Shown here: positions 17,617 through 26,563 of the stretch, in pieces
How the letters are laid out: the number at the start of each line of letters is the position of its first letter
Numbering within the stretch: the first letter of the stretch is position 1
NCBI GenBank assembly: GCA_024233875.1
Contig: JACKPB010000002.1
Coordinates: 310,001-374,000, forward strand
Source: Leptospiraceae bacterium
GTDB taxonomy: Bacteria; Spirochaetota; Leptospiria; Leptospirales; Leptospiraceae
DNA: 64,000 bases
Reading direction: 5' to 3'
Made by a program: the position numbers and the translations under genes
Notes under the pieces: model-generated
Databases searched by the model: none
What the model saw: the letters and a program-made list of their open reading frames with translations, nothing else
Told to the model about the DNA's origin: nothing

Positions 17617-19018
17617 TTCAATAGATTTCTTAATTTTCTTCCCAATTTCACTATTATTGGGAAATATCCTGAAGGGTACAGCTCAGAGGCTATTCTTACT
17701 TTTTGCCAGTTATTATTTCTACATGGCCTGGAACAGCCATTTTATCTTTCTAATTTTAGCTTCTACAATCTTAGATTACTTTGTTGCCCAATGGTTAGAT
17801 GCGGTAGATTTAAAAGAAACTGCCAAAAGGAAATGGATCCTGGCAATTTCTATGTTTGGAAATCTTTCCTTTTTGGGATACTTCAAATATACAAATTTTT
17901 TAATCGGTGTGATCAATGATCTTAACTTCTGGGGAGGAACCCCTTTCCCGAACCAGGAAATCACTCTTCCGGTGGGAATATCCTTCTACACTTTCCAATC
18001 CATGAGTTACACAATAGACGTCTATCAAAAACAAATGCCGGCAAAGAAATCGTTTATCGATTTTTCACTTTATGTTGCCTTTTTTCCTCAATTGGTTGCA
18101 GGTCCTATTGTTCGCGCAGGAACCTTCTTCAGAGATTTAGAATCCAGACTACCTTTCATCAATTCTGATATTCAGGTAGCCATCACTAGAATATCCATAG
18201 GTTTTATGCGCAAAATAGTATTTGCGGACAATTTAGGAAAAGTTGTAGACTCAACCTTTCTCTATCATGCTCAAATGAATCCTCTTGAGATCTGGACAGG
18301 AGCGATTGCCTTTGGTTGGCAAATCTACTTTGACTTTGCAGGATACACGGATATTGCTATCGGGGTAGCCCGAATTTTTGGGTTTAAATTTGATGCTAAT
18401 TTTAACTTTCCTATGACAACCAACAGCATCACAGACCACTGGAGTAAATGGCATATCTCCTTTTCTACTTGGATCCGTGATTATATTTACATTCCACTCG
18501 GTGGCTCACGCGGTGGAGAGTTTAAAACATACAGAAACTTATTCATCACCTGGTTTTTTGCCGGTGTCTGGCACGGAGCTGCCTATCATTATATCGCCTG
18601 GGGACTCTGGCAGGGAGTGATGATAGGAATTCATAGAATTTATTCCAAACTATCCATCCATTCACTTATCAGTGAAAAAGGTGGCTGGTTCTATGATTTA
18701 TTCTCCCGAATCATCACTATGTATTTTTTAGGATTTGGATTTGTAATGTTCCGGGCAGAAACGATGACCAAAGCCTGGGAAATGATTCAGGAAATGCTAT
18801 TTCTTTCCAAACCTATTTCATCAATTCAAACCTATTCTAACTGGAGATATGGACTCCTGCTGATATTGTGTTTTACCGCCAGTCATATATTCTCAAAAAG
18901 GAACGTGGAATCAATGGAAAACTCACCCAATAAAATGATCCTAGCAAATGTATTTAGCATTTTGATCATCCTGATTTTTGGTTTCGAGAGTTCAAACTTC
19001 CTTTATTTCCAATTTTAA
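17606..19018 (+). CDS. MBOAT-family O-acyltransferase, copy 1
   Basis: This 470-residue polytopic membrane acyltransferase is of the AlgI/DltB/PatA type. Family marks are FPISLLLGNI at the N-terminus, LPVGISFYTFQSMSYTIDVY, FFPQLVAGPIVRA, WSKWHISFSTWIRDYIYIPLGGS and the catalytic-histidine segment WHGAAYHYIAWGLWQG. Such proteins pass acyl groups across the membrane to a secreted partner that acylates a glycan. GTG 17606 overlaps the glycosyltransferase gene. The next gene is the SGNH-type partner. A homologous pair lies on the opposite strand 4 kb downstream. Confidence 0.93.
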   Translation: MLFNSIDFLIFFPISLLLGNILKGTAQRLFLLFASYYFYMAWNSHFIFLILASTILDYFVAQWLDAVDLKETAKRKWILAISMFGNLSFLGYFKYTNFLIGVINDLNFWGGTPFPNQEITLPVGISFYTFQSMSYTIDVYQKQMPAKKSFIDFSLYVAFFPQLVAGPIVRAGTFFRDLESRLPFINSDIQVAITRISIGFMRKIVFADNLGKVVDSTFLYHAQMNPLEIWTGAIAFGWQIYFDFAGYTDIAIGVARIFGFKFDANFNFPMTTNSITDHWSKWHISFSTWIRDYIYIPLGGSRGGEFKTYRNLFITWFFAGVWHGAAYHYIAWGLWQGVMIGIHRIYSKLSIHSLISEKGGWFYDLFSRIITMYFLGFGFVMFRAETMTKAWEMIQEMLFLSKPISSIQTYSNWRYGLLLILCFTASHIFSKRNVESMENSPNKMILANVFSILIILIFGFESSNFLYFQF

Positions 19019-19021
19019 AAC

Positions 19022-20233
19022 ATGAAAAACTTTTTTACAACTATTTCAGACCGACGAATTGCAATACCTCTGATTTTTTTTATTTGTTTGGAATTATTTT
19101 TTCAGTCAGGAATCTATACCTCTTTCCTGAAGAAGAATTCATACGCGGCTAATATCAATCGTATTACAAACCATATCATAGCTCAGAAAGAAAACCACAA
19201 TCCTGACATCCTGGTTTTAGGAACTTCCGTTGCCTATCAGGGTTTGTCAATGCGTATCCTTCAGAATGGATTGGACAAGCACAATCTAAAAATCCAATCT
19301 TCTGCCATCCCGGGTTCAGAATTGATTGTTCAGGAACTTGCTTCCAAAAAGGTACTGAAAAATTTTGATAAAGTTAAACTTCTCATCTACGTTGCCGAAA
19401 TCACCATGCCCTGGGTTAGCCAGACAGAATATGCTCTTCCTACTCTGGCAATGATTGCAGAATTCCCAATCTCAGAAATTCTTCAGACCCTCCCCCACCA
19501 CAAATATACATCAGGTTTTAAAATTCCGGTGTGGAACAAAGAGTTTCGGACATCCTATGGATTTTCAGACATGTCTTATCTATTCTTCAAAACCATAGCC
19601 TATAGAAGAGATCTAAATGATTTTTTTCTGGACCCGGGAAAGAGAATCAAACACTTCTCGCGAAGCATAAACAATCCAAATCAAAATTTTTACGATTTTG
19701 AAAATGATCATCCGGAAAGAATGAGTTCTTATGGTATGAAGGATTTACAGGACTGTGTCAGCAAGACCATAGATTATGCCCAGCCTCCTTTCCCGGAAAA
19801 TTCCAATGAAGATCATAAGAAAGCCATCCTGGATACATGTCTTTTATCTATACAAACTATAAACCTTTTGGAACCTACCAAGACTGCAGCATCAGCTGAC
19901 ACCGATTCTACCCGATTGTATTTTTCAAGACTGAAGTTTGTATTGCAACCTTATTTAGATAGGGATATTAAAGTTCTAGTCGTCTATGCACCTTACAGTC
20001 ATCTTATGGGTAAGATCGGAGGTCCGGAGAAATTGGAAGTTTGGAATCGAGAAACTAAAAAACTAGTCGGAGATCATTTCACTTCTGTAGACTTTCAGGA
20101 TCTATTCGCAAACGAGGATAGTAATGAATTTTGCTATGACACGATTCATCTCAATCAATTCGGGATGGAAAGGTTTTCTAATGCCTTATCCAAATACTTA
20201 GATGAGAATTTAAATTCAATTCTGGAGAAATGA
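19022..20233 (+). CDS. SGNH-like acylation partner of MBOAT, copy 1
   Basis: This is a 403-residue membrane-anchored protein with one N-terminal segment (IAIPLIFFICLELFFQSGIY) and an extracytoplasmic domain. The domain begins DILVLGTSVAYQGLS, the position of SGNH block I with GTS instead of GDS, and ends CYDTIHLNQFGMERF, matching the DxxH catalytic block. This is the organisation of AlgX/AlgJ/PatB-type partners that move an acyl group from an MBOAT protein to a surface polymer. Whether it is active is inferred. It starts 3 nt after the MBOAT stop. Confidence 0.8.
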   Translation: MKNFFTTISDRRIAIPLIFFICLELFFQSGIYTSFLKKNSYAANINRITNHIIAQKENHNPDILVLGTSVAYQGLSMRILQNGLDKHNLKIQSSAIPGSELIVQELASKKVLKNFDKVKLLIYVAEITMPWVSQTEYALPTLAMIAEFPISEILQTLPHHKYTSGFKIPVWNKEFRTSYGFSDMSYLFFKTIAYRRDLNDFFLDPGKRIKHFSRSINNPNQNFYDFENDHPERMSSYGMKDLQDCVSKTIDYAQPPFPENSNEDHKKAILDTCLLSIQTINLLEPTKTAASADTDSTRLYFSRLKFVLQPYLDRDIKVLVVYAPYSHLMGKIGGPEKLEVWNRETKKLVGDHFTSVDFQDLFANEDSNEFCYDTIHLNQFGMERFSNALSKYLDENLNSILEK

Positions 20234-20234
20234 T

Positions 20235-20570
20235 ATGGACGAGGATTTAACGCTAAAAGATGCCCAAAATCGAGTGGATGAGTGGATTCAAAATTTTGGC
20301 GTTCGCTATTACTCTGAATTGACCAACCTTGCGATTTTAATGGAGGAAGTCGGTGAACTTTCACGTCTTATGGCAAGGACTTATGGAGAGCAATCTTTTA
20401 AAAATTCAGATAAAAAATCGTCTATTCCTTCAGAAATGGGAGACATCCTTTTTGTTCTCATCTGCCTTGCCAATCAAATGGGTATTTCCTTACAGGATGC
20501 CCTAGAATCGACACTTAAAAAAAATACAGAAAGAGACAAAGAACGACACAAAAACAATCCGAAACTTTAG
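20235..20570 (+). CDS. MazG-like nucleotide pyrophosphohydrolase
   Basis: This is a 111-residue all-alpha NTP pyrophosphohydrolase domain of the MazG type. The magnesium-binding motif is complete: EEVGELSRL (ExxE) then EMGDILFVL (ExxD). Members hydrolyse non-canonical or excess NTPs to NMPs. It starts 1 nt after the SGNH gene and ends the plus-strand operon, although its housekeeping role has no evident link to acylation. A GGAGAAATG context supports the start. It faces the exbD gene with almost no space between. Confidence 0.88.
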   Translation: MDEDLTLKDAQNRVDEWIQNFGVRYYSELTNLAILMEEVGELSRLMARTYGEQSFKNSDKKSSIPSEMGDILFVLICLANQMGISLQDALESTLKKNTERDKERHKNNPKL

Positions 20571-20572
20571 TC

Positions 20573-20959
20573 TCATTTTTCTTTGATTCCCAGACGAATA
20601 TTTTTTATTCCCAAATTCTTTAATTTTTCGGATATCAATATAAAGGTTTCATAAGGAACTTTTTTTTCAATATTCAAAACAATCCCTTTAGGTTGTATTT
20701 TCTTAATCTCGGATACAAGATCTTCAATCTCTATACGATTCTTTGCTAATAAAATCTTCCCATCCTCAAAGATAGCGATTTCTGTTTCTTCATTTTCGCT
20801 GTTTCCGGATCCATTTGAATCAGGTAGATCCATTTCTAAACTGGTGATTTGTTTTTGAAAAGAGATACTTATCATGACAAAGATGAGGAGAATAAAAATA
20901 ATATCCATTAAACCGGAGAGATCAATACTATGGGATCTGGTTCTCTGTCTTCTATTCAT
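20573..20959 (-). CDS. exbD: ExbD/TolR-family energy transducer
   Basis: This 128-residue inner-membrane protein has one transmembrane helix carrying the proton-channel aspartate (IDLSGLMDIIFILLIFVMISISF) and a periplasmic domain ending KNLGIKNIRLGIKEK, as in ExbD/TolR. These proteins work with an ExbB/TolQ channel to energise outer-membrane transport or envelope processes. No exbB gene is adjacent; an ExbB-like gene lies 28 kb away. It overlaps the 3' end of the SGNH gene by 8 nt and so belongs to the minus-strand MBOAT operon. Confidence 0.9.
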   Translation of the reverse strand: MNRRQRTRSHSIDLSGLMDIIFILLIFVMISISFQKQITSLEMDLPDSNGSGNSENEETEIAIFEDGKILLAKNRIEIEDLVSEIKKIQPKGIVLNIEKKVPYETFILISEKLKNLGIKNIRLGIKEK

Positions 20960-22460
20960 TCCGGAATACCTCTTCTACAATTCTTGCATATTTCGGATTC
21001 ATTTTTTCCATTCCGGGATAGGTCATATGATGATAATCACTGAAATCCTGCTCATCTAAATATGAAGATAAATCTTTGTAATACACATATTCATTTTTCA
21101 AGGATTGGAAAAAAACTTCCTGATCTCTAAAAAACTCTGAGGTATTGTACCATTCCAGGGAGACCGGATTTTCAGGATTATGAATAAGAATCAATTTCAA
21201 ATGATTCTCATTGCAATACTCAGAAAATAATTTCAGATATCTGTATTGAAATAAAGGTGAAAATTTCTCCTGATTGAGTTTCAATTTTGATTCCTTGTAT
21301 ATATGGAGAGTGACCATTCCCGGTCTTAAATGACGATCGGAGAGCAATCGATACTCAAAATACTCTCTATATTCATTCCGATTCATCTTTAGAAATCTCA
21401 AATCCTCACTTCTTTCCTCTCTATAGATATGATAATTCTGTCTTGGACTTTCCAAACCGAATGTTTCCTGGATTCTAACTCCCTTTTCTTCTCTAGCATA
21501 ATCAAACCTATCTCCGGAAGCTAGATTTGGTCTCCATGTTTTTTTCAATTCGATAGTAATGAACTTATTGAGGTACTTAGATGGAATCCTAAATTCTTTC
21601 CATCCGTATCCTAGAAGTGTAAATTCTTCATACTGCCCATTTTCAATTATTTGAAAATGAAGCTTCCCATCCTCTAAAACCTCAGGAACAATCTGAAAAT
21701 AAACTCCTTGGGTAACCATCTTCTCTATAACCCGAAAGCTAAATTGCCTTCCTGTCCAACCCAGAGTGGAAACCCTCTCAGGAATTTGAACCCCCTGGTA
21801 CCAAAAGTATCTGGTATTCCTGGAGTTTCTGTGATCTAAGTAACGAATCACATTATGCGCAATCAGTTCTCTATATCGATAAGATGAAAAAATTGATGAG
21901 GATAAGAAAAATCCTATCTCTTCAGGATTCAAATACGAATAAAAATCCGTAAGTACACCCGATGGATTGGAATGCTTTACCTGTGGAGCCTGTTGAAAAT
22001 CAAGAGCATCACGAATCAAGATTCCCTCATTTTCCTCACTTAAGAGGCTGTCTTTTAGTAGCTCATGCTTTCGGAATAAACGAAAATCGATATAATTCAG
22101 AGGATATATGATTGCATCCGGTTTGAGATTCAATAATTCAGCTCTCTGAAGATATGCATCAATAGGTGTCAGACCCGCATGAGAAATCAAATGAACATCA
22201 AATTCATGATTATTATTTTTCAATTCAGTTTCAAGTAATTTCGGATGAATCGAGTACCTTGCAATACTGCTCCCTAAAATGAACAATCGATCCTTTTGTT
22301 TTGGAAGGGAAGAAATCCTTTTTTTCTCATAGACAAAATTATAAAAGAAATTCTCTCCCCATGAAGATTCATTCGGAATTTTCCAATAGAGGTAATCGAA
22401 AAAGACAATATCCAATGTTAAGAATACTAACATGAAAATGTAAGGAAAAAACTTTTTCAT
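20952..22460 (-). CDS. SGNH-like acylation partner of MBOAT, copy 2
   Basis: This is a 502-residue protein with an N-terminal membrane anchor (FFPYIFMLVFLTLDIVFFDY). An SGNH-like domain follows: block I is LFILGSSIARYSIHP and the DxxH block is DFSDYHHMTYPGMEKM near the C-terminus. A central insertion of about 150 residues rich in beta-type sequence has no counterpart in copy 1 and could bind the glycan acceptor. It lies 2 nt after the MBOAT gene on the minus strand and overlaps exbD, so the three genes form one transcript. This resembles proteins annotated as DUF1574 in Leptospira. Confidence 0.78.
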   Translation of the reverse strand: MKKFFPYIFMLVFLTLDIVFFDYLYWKIPNESSWGENFFYNFVYEKKRISSLPKQKDRLFILGSSIARYSIHPKLLETELKNNNHEFDVHLISHAGLTPIDAYLQRAELLNLKPDAIIYPLNYIDFRLFRKHELLKDSLLSEENEGILIRDALDFQQAPQVKHSNPSGVLTDFYSYLNPEEIGFFLSSSIFSSYRYRELIAHNVIRYLDHRNSRNTRYFWYQGVQIPERVSTLGWTGRQFSFRVIEKMVTQGVYFQIVPEVLEDGKLHFQIIENGQYEEFTLLGYGWKEFRIPSKYLNKFITIELKKTWRPNLASGDRFDYAREEKGVRIQETFGLESPRQNYHIYREERSEDLRFLKMNRNEYREYFEYRLLSDRHLRPGMVTLHIYKESKLKLNQEKFSPLFQYRYLKLFSEYCNENHLKLILIHNPENPVSLEWYNTSEFFRDQEVFFQSLKNEYVYYKDLSSYLDEQDFSDYHHMTYPGMEKMNPKYARIVEEVFRNE

Positions 22461-22462
22461 TT

Positions 22463-23917
22463 CTAAAATACAAAGTATAGAAAAGGTCTCGACTCTCTAC
22501 TCAGAAGAATAGCCGCAAACAACCAAAAGCAGAAAAAAGGTGTAGAGAGACCATAACTCACACCGGAAAGATGGGTAAAAAATTTCTGATATCTTGACGC
22601 ACCGAATGAATTCCCAATTACAAAGATAGAGATCACGCCCAACGCCAACTTCATGTCAGTATATGAAATTATAAATCCACCTTTCCAGGAAAATATTTTT
22701 GTTAGAATCAAAACACTCGTTTGAAAATCAGGTGAACGAAAAAAAATCCAAAGCAGGGTAACAAAGGAAAAAACTATAAGTACACGGATGGGTTTGGAGG
22801 TCAAAAAACGCAAAAAATGCACTTTTCCCCCTGTAGTAACTACGGGAGACATAGTTTTTCGCAAATTTCGAGCCTGTCTTTCTGCAATCAATAGCAATCC
22901 ATGCCCCCCTCCCCAGAAGACAAAATTCCAGCTTGCCCCGTGCCAGAGACCTCCGAGTAGCATAGTTATTAAGAGATTTATAGATGTTTGAATCGGTCCG
23001 GTACGGCTTCCCCCCATCGGTATGTAGAGGTAGTCTCTCAACCATGCAGAAAGACTTATGTGCCAGCGCTTCCAAAACTCAGAAAAACTAATAGAGACAT
23101 AAGGGAAAAGAAAATTTTCCGGTAGCTCTATACCAAACATAAGTGCTGAACCTCGGGCAAAGTCCGTATAGCCACTGAAATCGAAATATATCTGTATGGA
23201 ATAGAGTATTGAGCATAGGATCCAGTCTCCTCCGGTAAATATGCCTGGGTTCCCATAAATCATTTCAATCATAGGTGCTAAATTGTCTGCAACCACAGAC
23301 TTCTTCGTATATCCCAAAAGGAAGAGAAAGAAAATCTGATTCCAAACATGCTTATTTTCATGCTTAATATTATGCAGTTTTGGCAAAAGTTCTTTAGCCA
23401 AAACAATGGGCCCCGCTACTAGTTGAGGAAAAAAAGAAAGATAAAGTGCATAACTCAGGATTGATTTTTCTGCTAAAATGACCCTTCTATAGACATCAAT
23501 TGTATAACTCAGGGATTGAAAGGTGTAGAATGAGATTCCTACAGGTAGCAGGGGATTCCAGGGAAGAGGATTGAACTGAATCTGAAACAATGAAAGGAGT
23601 TCCTGAAAACTACCCATAAGAAATGAGTAGTATTTAAAACTCCCCAAAATACTAAGATTGATAAAGACAGAAAGAAAAAGGAAGAACTTCCTTTGACGAC
23701 CTCCTGAACTGTCCATCATATATGCCCAAATATAATCCAAACCAGTAGTGACTATTATTAAGCACAGATAGAAAGGATTCCAGGCCGCATAAAAGATGTA
23801 ACTAAAAACAAGCAGGGTTAGACGCAAATAGAAAGGGGGAGCTACTCTGCGGATACTCTCAAAAAAGATATAGCTTCCTGCTAAAAAATAAAAATAAAGT
23901 GGATTTGAAAAATTCAT
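22463..23917 (-). CDS. MBOAT-family O-acyltransferase, copy 2
   Basis: This 484-residue polytopic protein has the same landmarks as copy 1: LPVGISFYTFQSLSYTIDVYRR, SFFPQLVAGPIVLA, FWKRWHISLSAWLRDYLYIPMGGS and WHGASWNFVFWGGGHG with the catalytic histidine. It starts at ATG 23917 (MNFSNPLYFYFLAG). It is the first gene of the operon MBOAT-SGNH-ExbD. The protein is clearly homologous to the plus-strand MBOAT but diverged, so the pairs probably serve different acceptors and are not a recent duplication. Confidence 0.93.
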   Translation of the reverse strand: MNFSNPLYFYFLAGSYIFFESIRRVAPPFYLRLTLLVFSYIFYAAWNPFYLCLIIVTTGLDYIWAYMMDSSGGRQRKFFLFLSVFINLSILGSFKYYSFLMGSFQELLSLFQIQFNPLPWNPLLPVGISFYTFQSLSYTIDVYRRVILAEKSILSYALYLSFFPQLVAGPIVLAKELLPKLHNIKHENKHVWNQIFFLFLLGYTKKSVVADNLAPMIEMIYGNPGIFTGGDWILCSILYSIQIYFDFSGYTDFARGSALMFGIELPENFLFPYVSISFSEFWKRWHISLSAWLRDYLYIPMGGSRTGPIQTSINLLITMLLGGLWHGASWNFVFWGGGHGLLLIAERQARNLRKTMSPVVTTGGKVHFLRFLTSKPIRVLIVFSFVTLLWIFFRSPDFQTSVLILTKIFSWKGGFIISYTDMKLALGVISIFVIGNSFGASRYQKFFTHLSGVSYGLSTPFFCFWLFAAILLSRESRPFLYFVF

Positions 23918-23940
23918 GCTTACTTTTTAGCAGAAATTGT

Positions 23941-24156
23941 TTATAGACTAAACTTACACTTCACTCCACAGCTGGGACAAACGCAAATCACCTCGGCTTT
24001 TACATTCCTACCTTTGGAAGTCTCAGTTTTTCCTGTGGCAATGAACTCAAAATCCACCCCCTGAGCAACATAATGCCCAGCACCATACTTAGCCGTGCCT
24101 TCTATGATATTATTACAGGCATGGCACTTCACCCTTATTCTCAATGACTCAGCCAT
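23941..24156 (-). CDS. Small zinc-ribbon protein
   Basis: This 71-residue protein has two CxxC knuckles (KCHACNN near the start and CVCPSCGVKC near the end), giving a zinc ribbon. It has no membrane segment. ATG 24156 (MAESLRIRVK) is preferred over TTG 24165. It lies 23 nt upstream of the MBOAT operon in the same direction and may share its promoter. Function unknown; nucleic-acid or protein binding would be typical. Confidence 0.68.
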   Translation of the reverse strand: MAESLRIRVKCHACNNIIEGTAKYGAGHYVAQGVDFEFIATGKTETSKGRNVKAEVICVCPSCGVKCKFSL

Positions 24157-24327
24157 GCCAATCAAAATATCTACTGCCTACAAACGGGCAAGCGCAAAAA
24201 TGAAATCTTATTCAATAATTTATCTGACTTTTTTACATACACACCTTACCTTACTGCTCATGACATTATGTCACACTTTTAATCGAATTTTCATGCCAAT
24301 TTCAGGTTTTTGGTTCATTCCAATGCT

Positions 24328-24361
24328 GCGTTAGGCGAATATTGGCACTTTCGCATAACGC
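24328..24361. repeat. Inverted repeat, 12-base arms
   Basis: GCGTTAGGCGAA (24328-24339) and TTCGCATAACGC (24350-24361) pair at 11 of 12 places around a 10-base loop. The arm ends GTTAGGC and GCATAAC resemble integron recombination cores, but they are in the reverse order and too close together for a normal attC site. It has no T tract, so it does not look like a terminator. Confidence 0.45.
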
Positions 24362-24421
24362 TTCCTGTGCTAAATGACCGTATTATGTCACTTAAACCTG
24401 GATTTTTGCTCATTTTTTAAG

Positions 24422-24445
24422 TTTTCCCCCTGTGGTTTCTACAGG
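24422..24445. repeat. Short hairpin repeat, related to one at 22823-22846
   Basis: CCTGTGG-TTT-CTACAGG forms a 7-pair stem after TTTTCCC. It matches the sequence at 22823-22846 (inside the MBOAT copy 2 gene) at 20 of 24 positions, and most of the differences keep the stem paired. It may be a small dispersed palindromic element. Confidence 0.35.
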
Positions 24446-24490
24446 ATTTATCGATTGTTTTTTAAGGCTTTTCTCTATTTTCTGGAGAAT

Positions 24491-25126
24491 ATGAACGACC
24501 TATTCACCTCTCCTCCCCTTAAGGAACTGGACTTTGTTGCCTTTGACACAGAGACATCCGGACTGAACCCATTGACATCCGAAGTCCTGGAAATAGCAGC
24601 GATTAAATTTAATCAGGGTGGGATTTTGGAAACTTTTAGCTCTTTAGCCAAACCCAGAGGAGGGATCTCTGAAGAAGCGTCGAGAATCAATGGAATTACC
24701 CTCGACATGCTGTCCGGTTCCCCACCCTTCGGAGAGGTATTTAGCAAATTTTTGGAGTTTGTTGATGGCTCGGTACTGGTAATCCACAATGCTTCCTTTG
24801 ATCTTTCTTTCTTGATTGCTGAAAGTGAGAGAACTGAGAAACTTCTTCCTGATCTACCGGTAATTTGCACGCTTCAACTTTCCAGGAAAGTGTTTCCTAA
24901 ATTGGGTAAGTACAGTTTAGAATTCTTAAGATCTGTCTTCCAAATCGAAAAATCAAAACTTCGTTCTCCCGGTGCAATGGGATACCATGAAGCTTTAGAT
25001 GACTCTTTTGCTTGTATGGAGGTTTTTAGGAAATGTATGAGTAGAAACAACGGCTGGGAAAAACCCTTTTCTGATGTAGTCTTTCATCCAAAAGGGTTTT
25101 CGAAAGTTTGGGATTTTAAAAAATAG
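24491..25126 (+). CDS. DnaQ-like 3'-5' exonuclease (DEDDh)
   Basis: This 211-residue exonuclease belongs to the DNA polymerase III epsilon / PolC proofreading superfamily. The four metal-binding acidic sites and the histidine are present: Exo I VAFDTETSGLNP, Exo II VIHNASFDLSFL and Exo III YHEALDDSFA with H and D. The frame is open from 24374, but ATG 24491 has a good GGAG ribosome binding site and begins just before the catalytic fold, so it is chosen. The protein is short, with no extra domain. It could proofread replication or act in DNA repair. Confidence 0.88.
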   Translation: MNDLFTSPPLKELDFVAFDTETSGLNPLTSEVLEIAAIKFNQGGILETFSSLAKPRGGISEEASRINGITLDMLSGSPPFGEVFSKFLEFVDGSVLVIHNASFDLSFLIAESERTEKLLPDLPVICTLQLSRKVFPKLGKYSLEFLRSVFQIEKSKLRSPGAMGYHEALDDSFACMEVFRKCMSRNNGWEKPFSDVVFHPKGFSKVWDFKK

Positions 25127-25128
25127 GA

Positions 25129-25452
25129 TTACTTCTTTCTTTCTATTTTTTTACTTACAGTTCCAAGTTCATCGTCTTCATAAACATGAATTTGAGATCC
25201 CATCTTTTCATTTCTCTTTACCATATATATGAAGTGTTTGACATACTGAGTGTATGGGTCAGGTACATCTTTTGGATCAAACTCCATAGGATTCTGCAAG
25301 AGTGTTTTTATACTCAAAACATTTAAATCGTCTTTGCTGGTAAGCATTAGAGTTTCTAGTTTTTTACAGATTTCTCTGTCGTTAACATCAATGCTTAACT
25401 TTCGCATTGCTTCCAGTAGCTTGCTAAATCCTTGCTTGTTCAATCTAACCAC
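25129..25452 (-). CDS. Small charged protein of unknown function
   Basis: This 107-residue soluble protein is rich in lysine, aspartate and glutamate, with helical character at the N-terminus and a basic C-terminal tail (SKKIERKK). There is no signal peptide, membrane segment or recognised motif. It lies about 90 nt downstream of the paralogue pair on the same strand and could be the last gene of that operon. Its stop is 2 nt from the end of the convergent exonuclease gene. Confidence 0.6.
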   Translation of the reverse strand: MVRLNKQGFSKLLEAMRKLSIDVNDREICKKLETLMLTSKDDLNVLSIKTLLQNPMEFDPKDVPDPYTQYVKHFIYMVKRNEKMGSQIHVYEDDELGTVSKKIERKK

Positions 25453-25541
25453 CGCTTATTATCTTTTTGAAAGGAATTTTCAAGGTATCCTAATACAAGT
25501 TTTGAAACCATTGGATTAAAATCAATAGAAAAATTCCCCTA

Positions 25542-26543
25542 CTACATCAACCTTCTGGCCCGATACTTCCATTCCCAGAACATAATTTCTTCTTCAATAT
25601 TGGATGCATTCTCCTGATACTTTTCGAGGAGAGCGTAGACCATATAGGCTACTTCTTTTGTTAGCCCTTTTTCCAACTCTATCTCAAAATCAGTCTCATT
25701 GTGGCGAATGATCATCTCAGACAATCTAAAAATTTCATCTAGAGTCTTTAGTTTGTCCTGGTTTGCGGCCAACTCTTCCTTATTGTTTACATTTCGAATC
25801 ATCACATCCAAAAATGTTCGAATGAAAACAACATCTTCTCCGGAGAGATCAAAATCAAACAACAACTGCTTCACTTTATCCAACTCCATATTGCGAAGAT
25901 GAATTCTGGAAAGAAACACAGGATTGTCTGATTGCATATTCAGGTTCCCGCCCGATGCTCTCAATGTTGCATTTGCATTGTCATCGATTGGTTTTTCTGT
26001 TCCTTTCTCATCTGCCGGTAAGGCAGTTTTCGGATCCTGCATGGTTGTCATTTTCTTTTTTAAAAGCAAAATGTTTACAGTTGGATATCTTATCTTTAGA
26101 GAAACCATGTCATTTCTCTGAAGTCCTTCATCTGCTACAATGTGGTGGAAATCCAAATTTTGCTCTGAAAGTTGGGCAACTTCTTTGGGTGTATTGTAAT
26201 GATGAACGATTACAGGTAAAATATCACTGGTACTTCCAGTATTCAAAAATATAGTTTTGATCTCCCTGGATGCTCCATGCTGATAGGGAATGACTAATTT
26301 ACCTGACTTTACATTCACAAAACTCAAATCCCCGAGACGAAAATGAGACAGATTGAAATCTTCACCCAAGAAAACAACCCGCGGAACAGGAACAATGATA
26401 GAATTGTTTTTCGCACCTTTGGGAACTTCAGGGCCTTTTGGGGTAAAAACTACATAGGTCATCTTACTCAATCTAACTTTGACCAGATATCCACCCGGGG
26501 TCTTTCTTTCTTCGTATTGATGATCGTTATCTTCTAAATTCAT
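25542..26543 (-). CDS. Unknown protein, paralogue A with extra C-terminal domain
   Basis: This 333-residue cytoplasmic protein has two parts. Residues 1 to about 165 form a beta-rich domain that is clearly paralogous to the next gene upstream (shared FLG..FNL.HF.LG, ILPVI.YHY and VSLKIRYPTVNILL-type segments). Residues from about 205 to 333 are helical and acidic (MELDKVKQLLFDFDLSGEDVVFIRTFLDVMIRN.. through EEEIMFWEWKYRARRLM) and are absent from the paralogue. No known family was recognised. It starts 20 nt after the paralogue and is part of the regulator-led minus-strand operon. Confidence 0.72.
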   Translation of the reverse strand: MNLEDNDHQYEERKTPGGYLVKVRLSKMTYVVFTPKGPEVPKGAKNNSIIVPVPRVVFLGEDFNLSHFRLGDLSFVNVKSGKLVIPYQHGASREIKTIFLNTGSTSDILPVIVHHYNTPKEVAQLSEQNLDFHHIVADEGLQRNDMVSLKIRYPTVNILLLKKKMTTMQDPKTALPADEKGTEKPIDDNANATLRASGGNLNMQSDNPVFLSRIHLRNMELDKVKQLLFDFDLSGEDVVFIRTFLDVMIRNVNNKEELAANQDKLKTLDEIFRLSEMIIRHNETDFEIELEKGLTKEVAYMVYALLEKYQENASNIEEEIMFWEWKYRARRLM

Positions 26544-26563
26544 GGTGCCTTTCTTAGGTGAAA

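Larger units (their letters stand above)
24157..24490. other. Divergent intergenic region with palindromes
   Basis: This region lies between the zinc-ribbon gene (minus) and the exonuclease gene (plus). It holds TGACAT-T-ATGTCA (24261-24273), a second TATGTCA near 24385, a 12-base-arm inverted repeat at 24328-24361 and a hairpin at 24422-24445. No gene was recognised. The palindromes could be operators or mobile repeat remnants. Confidence 0.45.
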
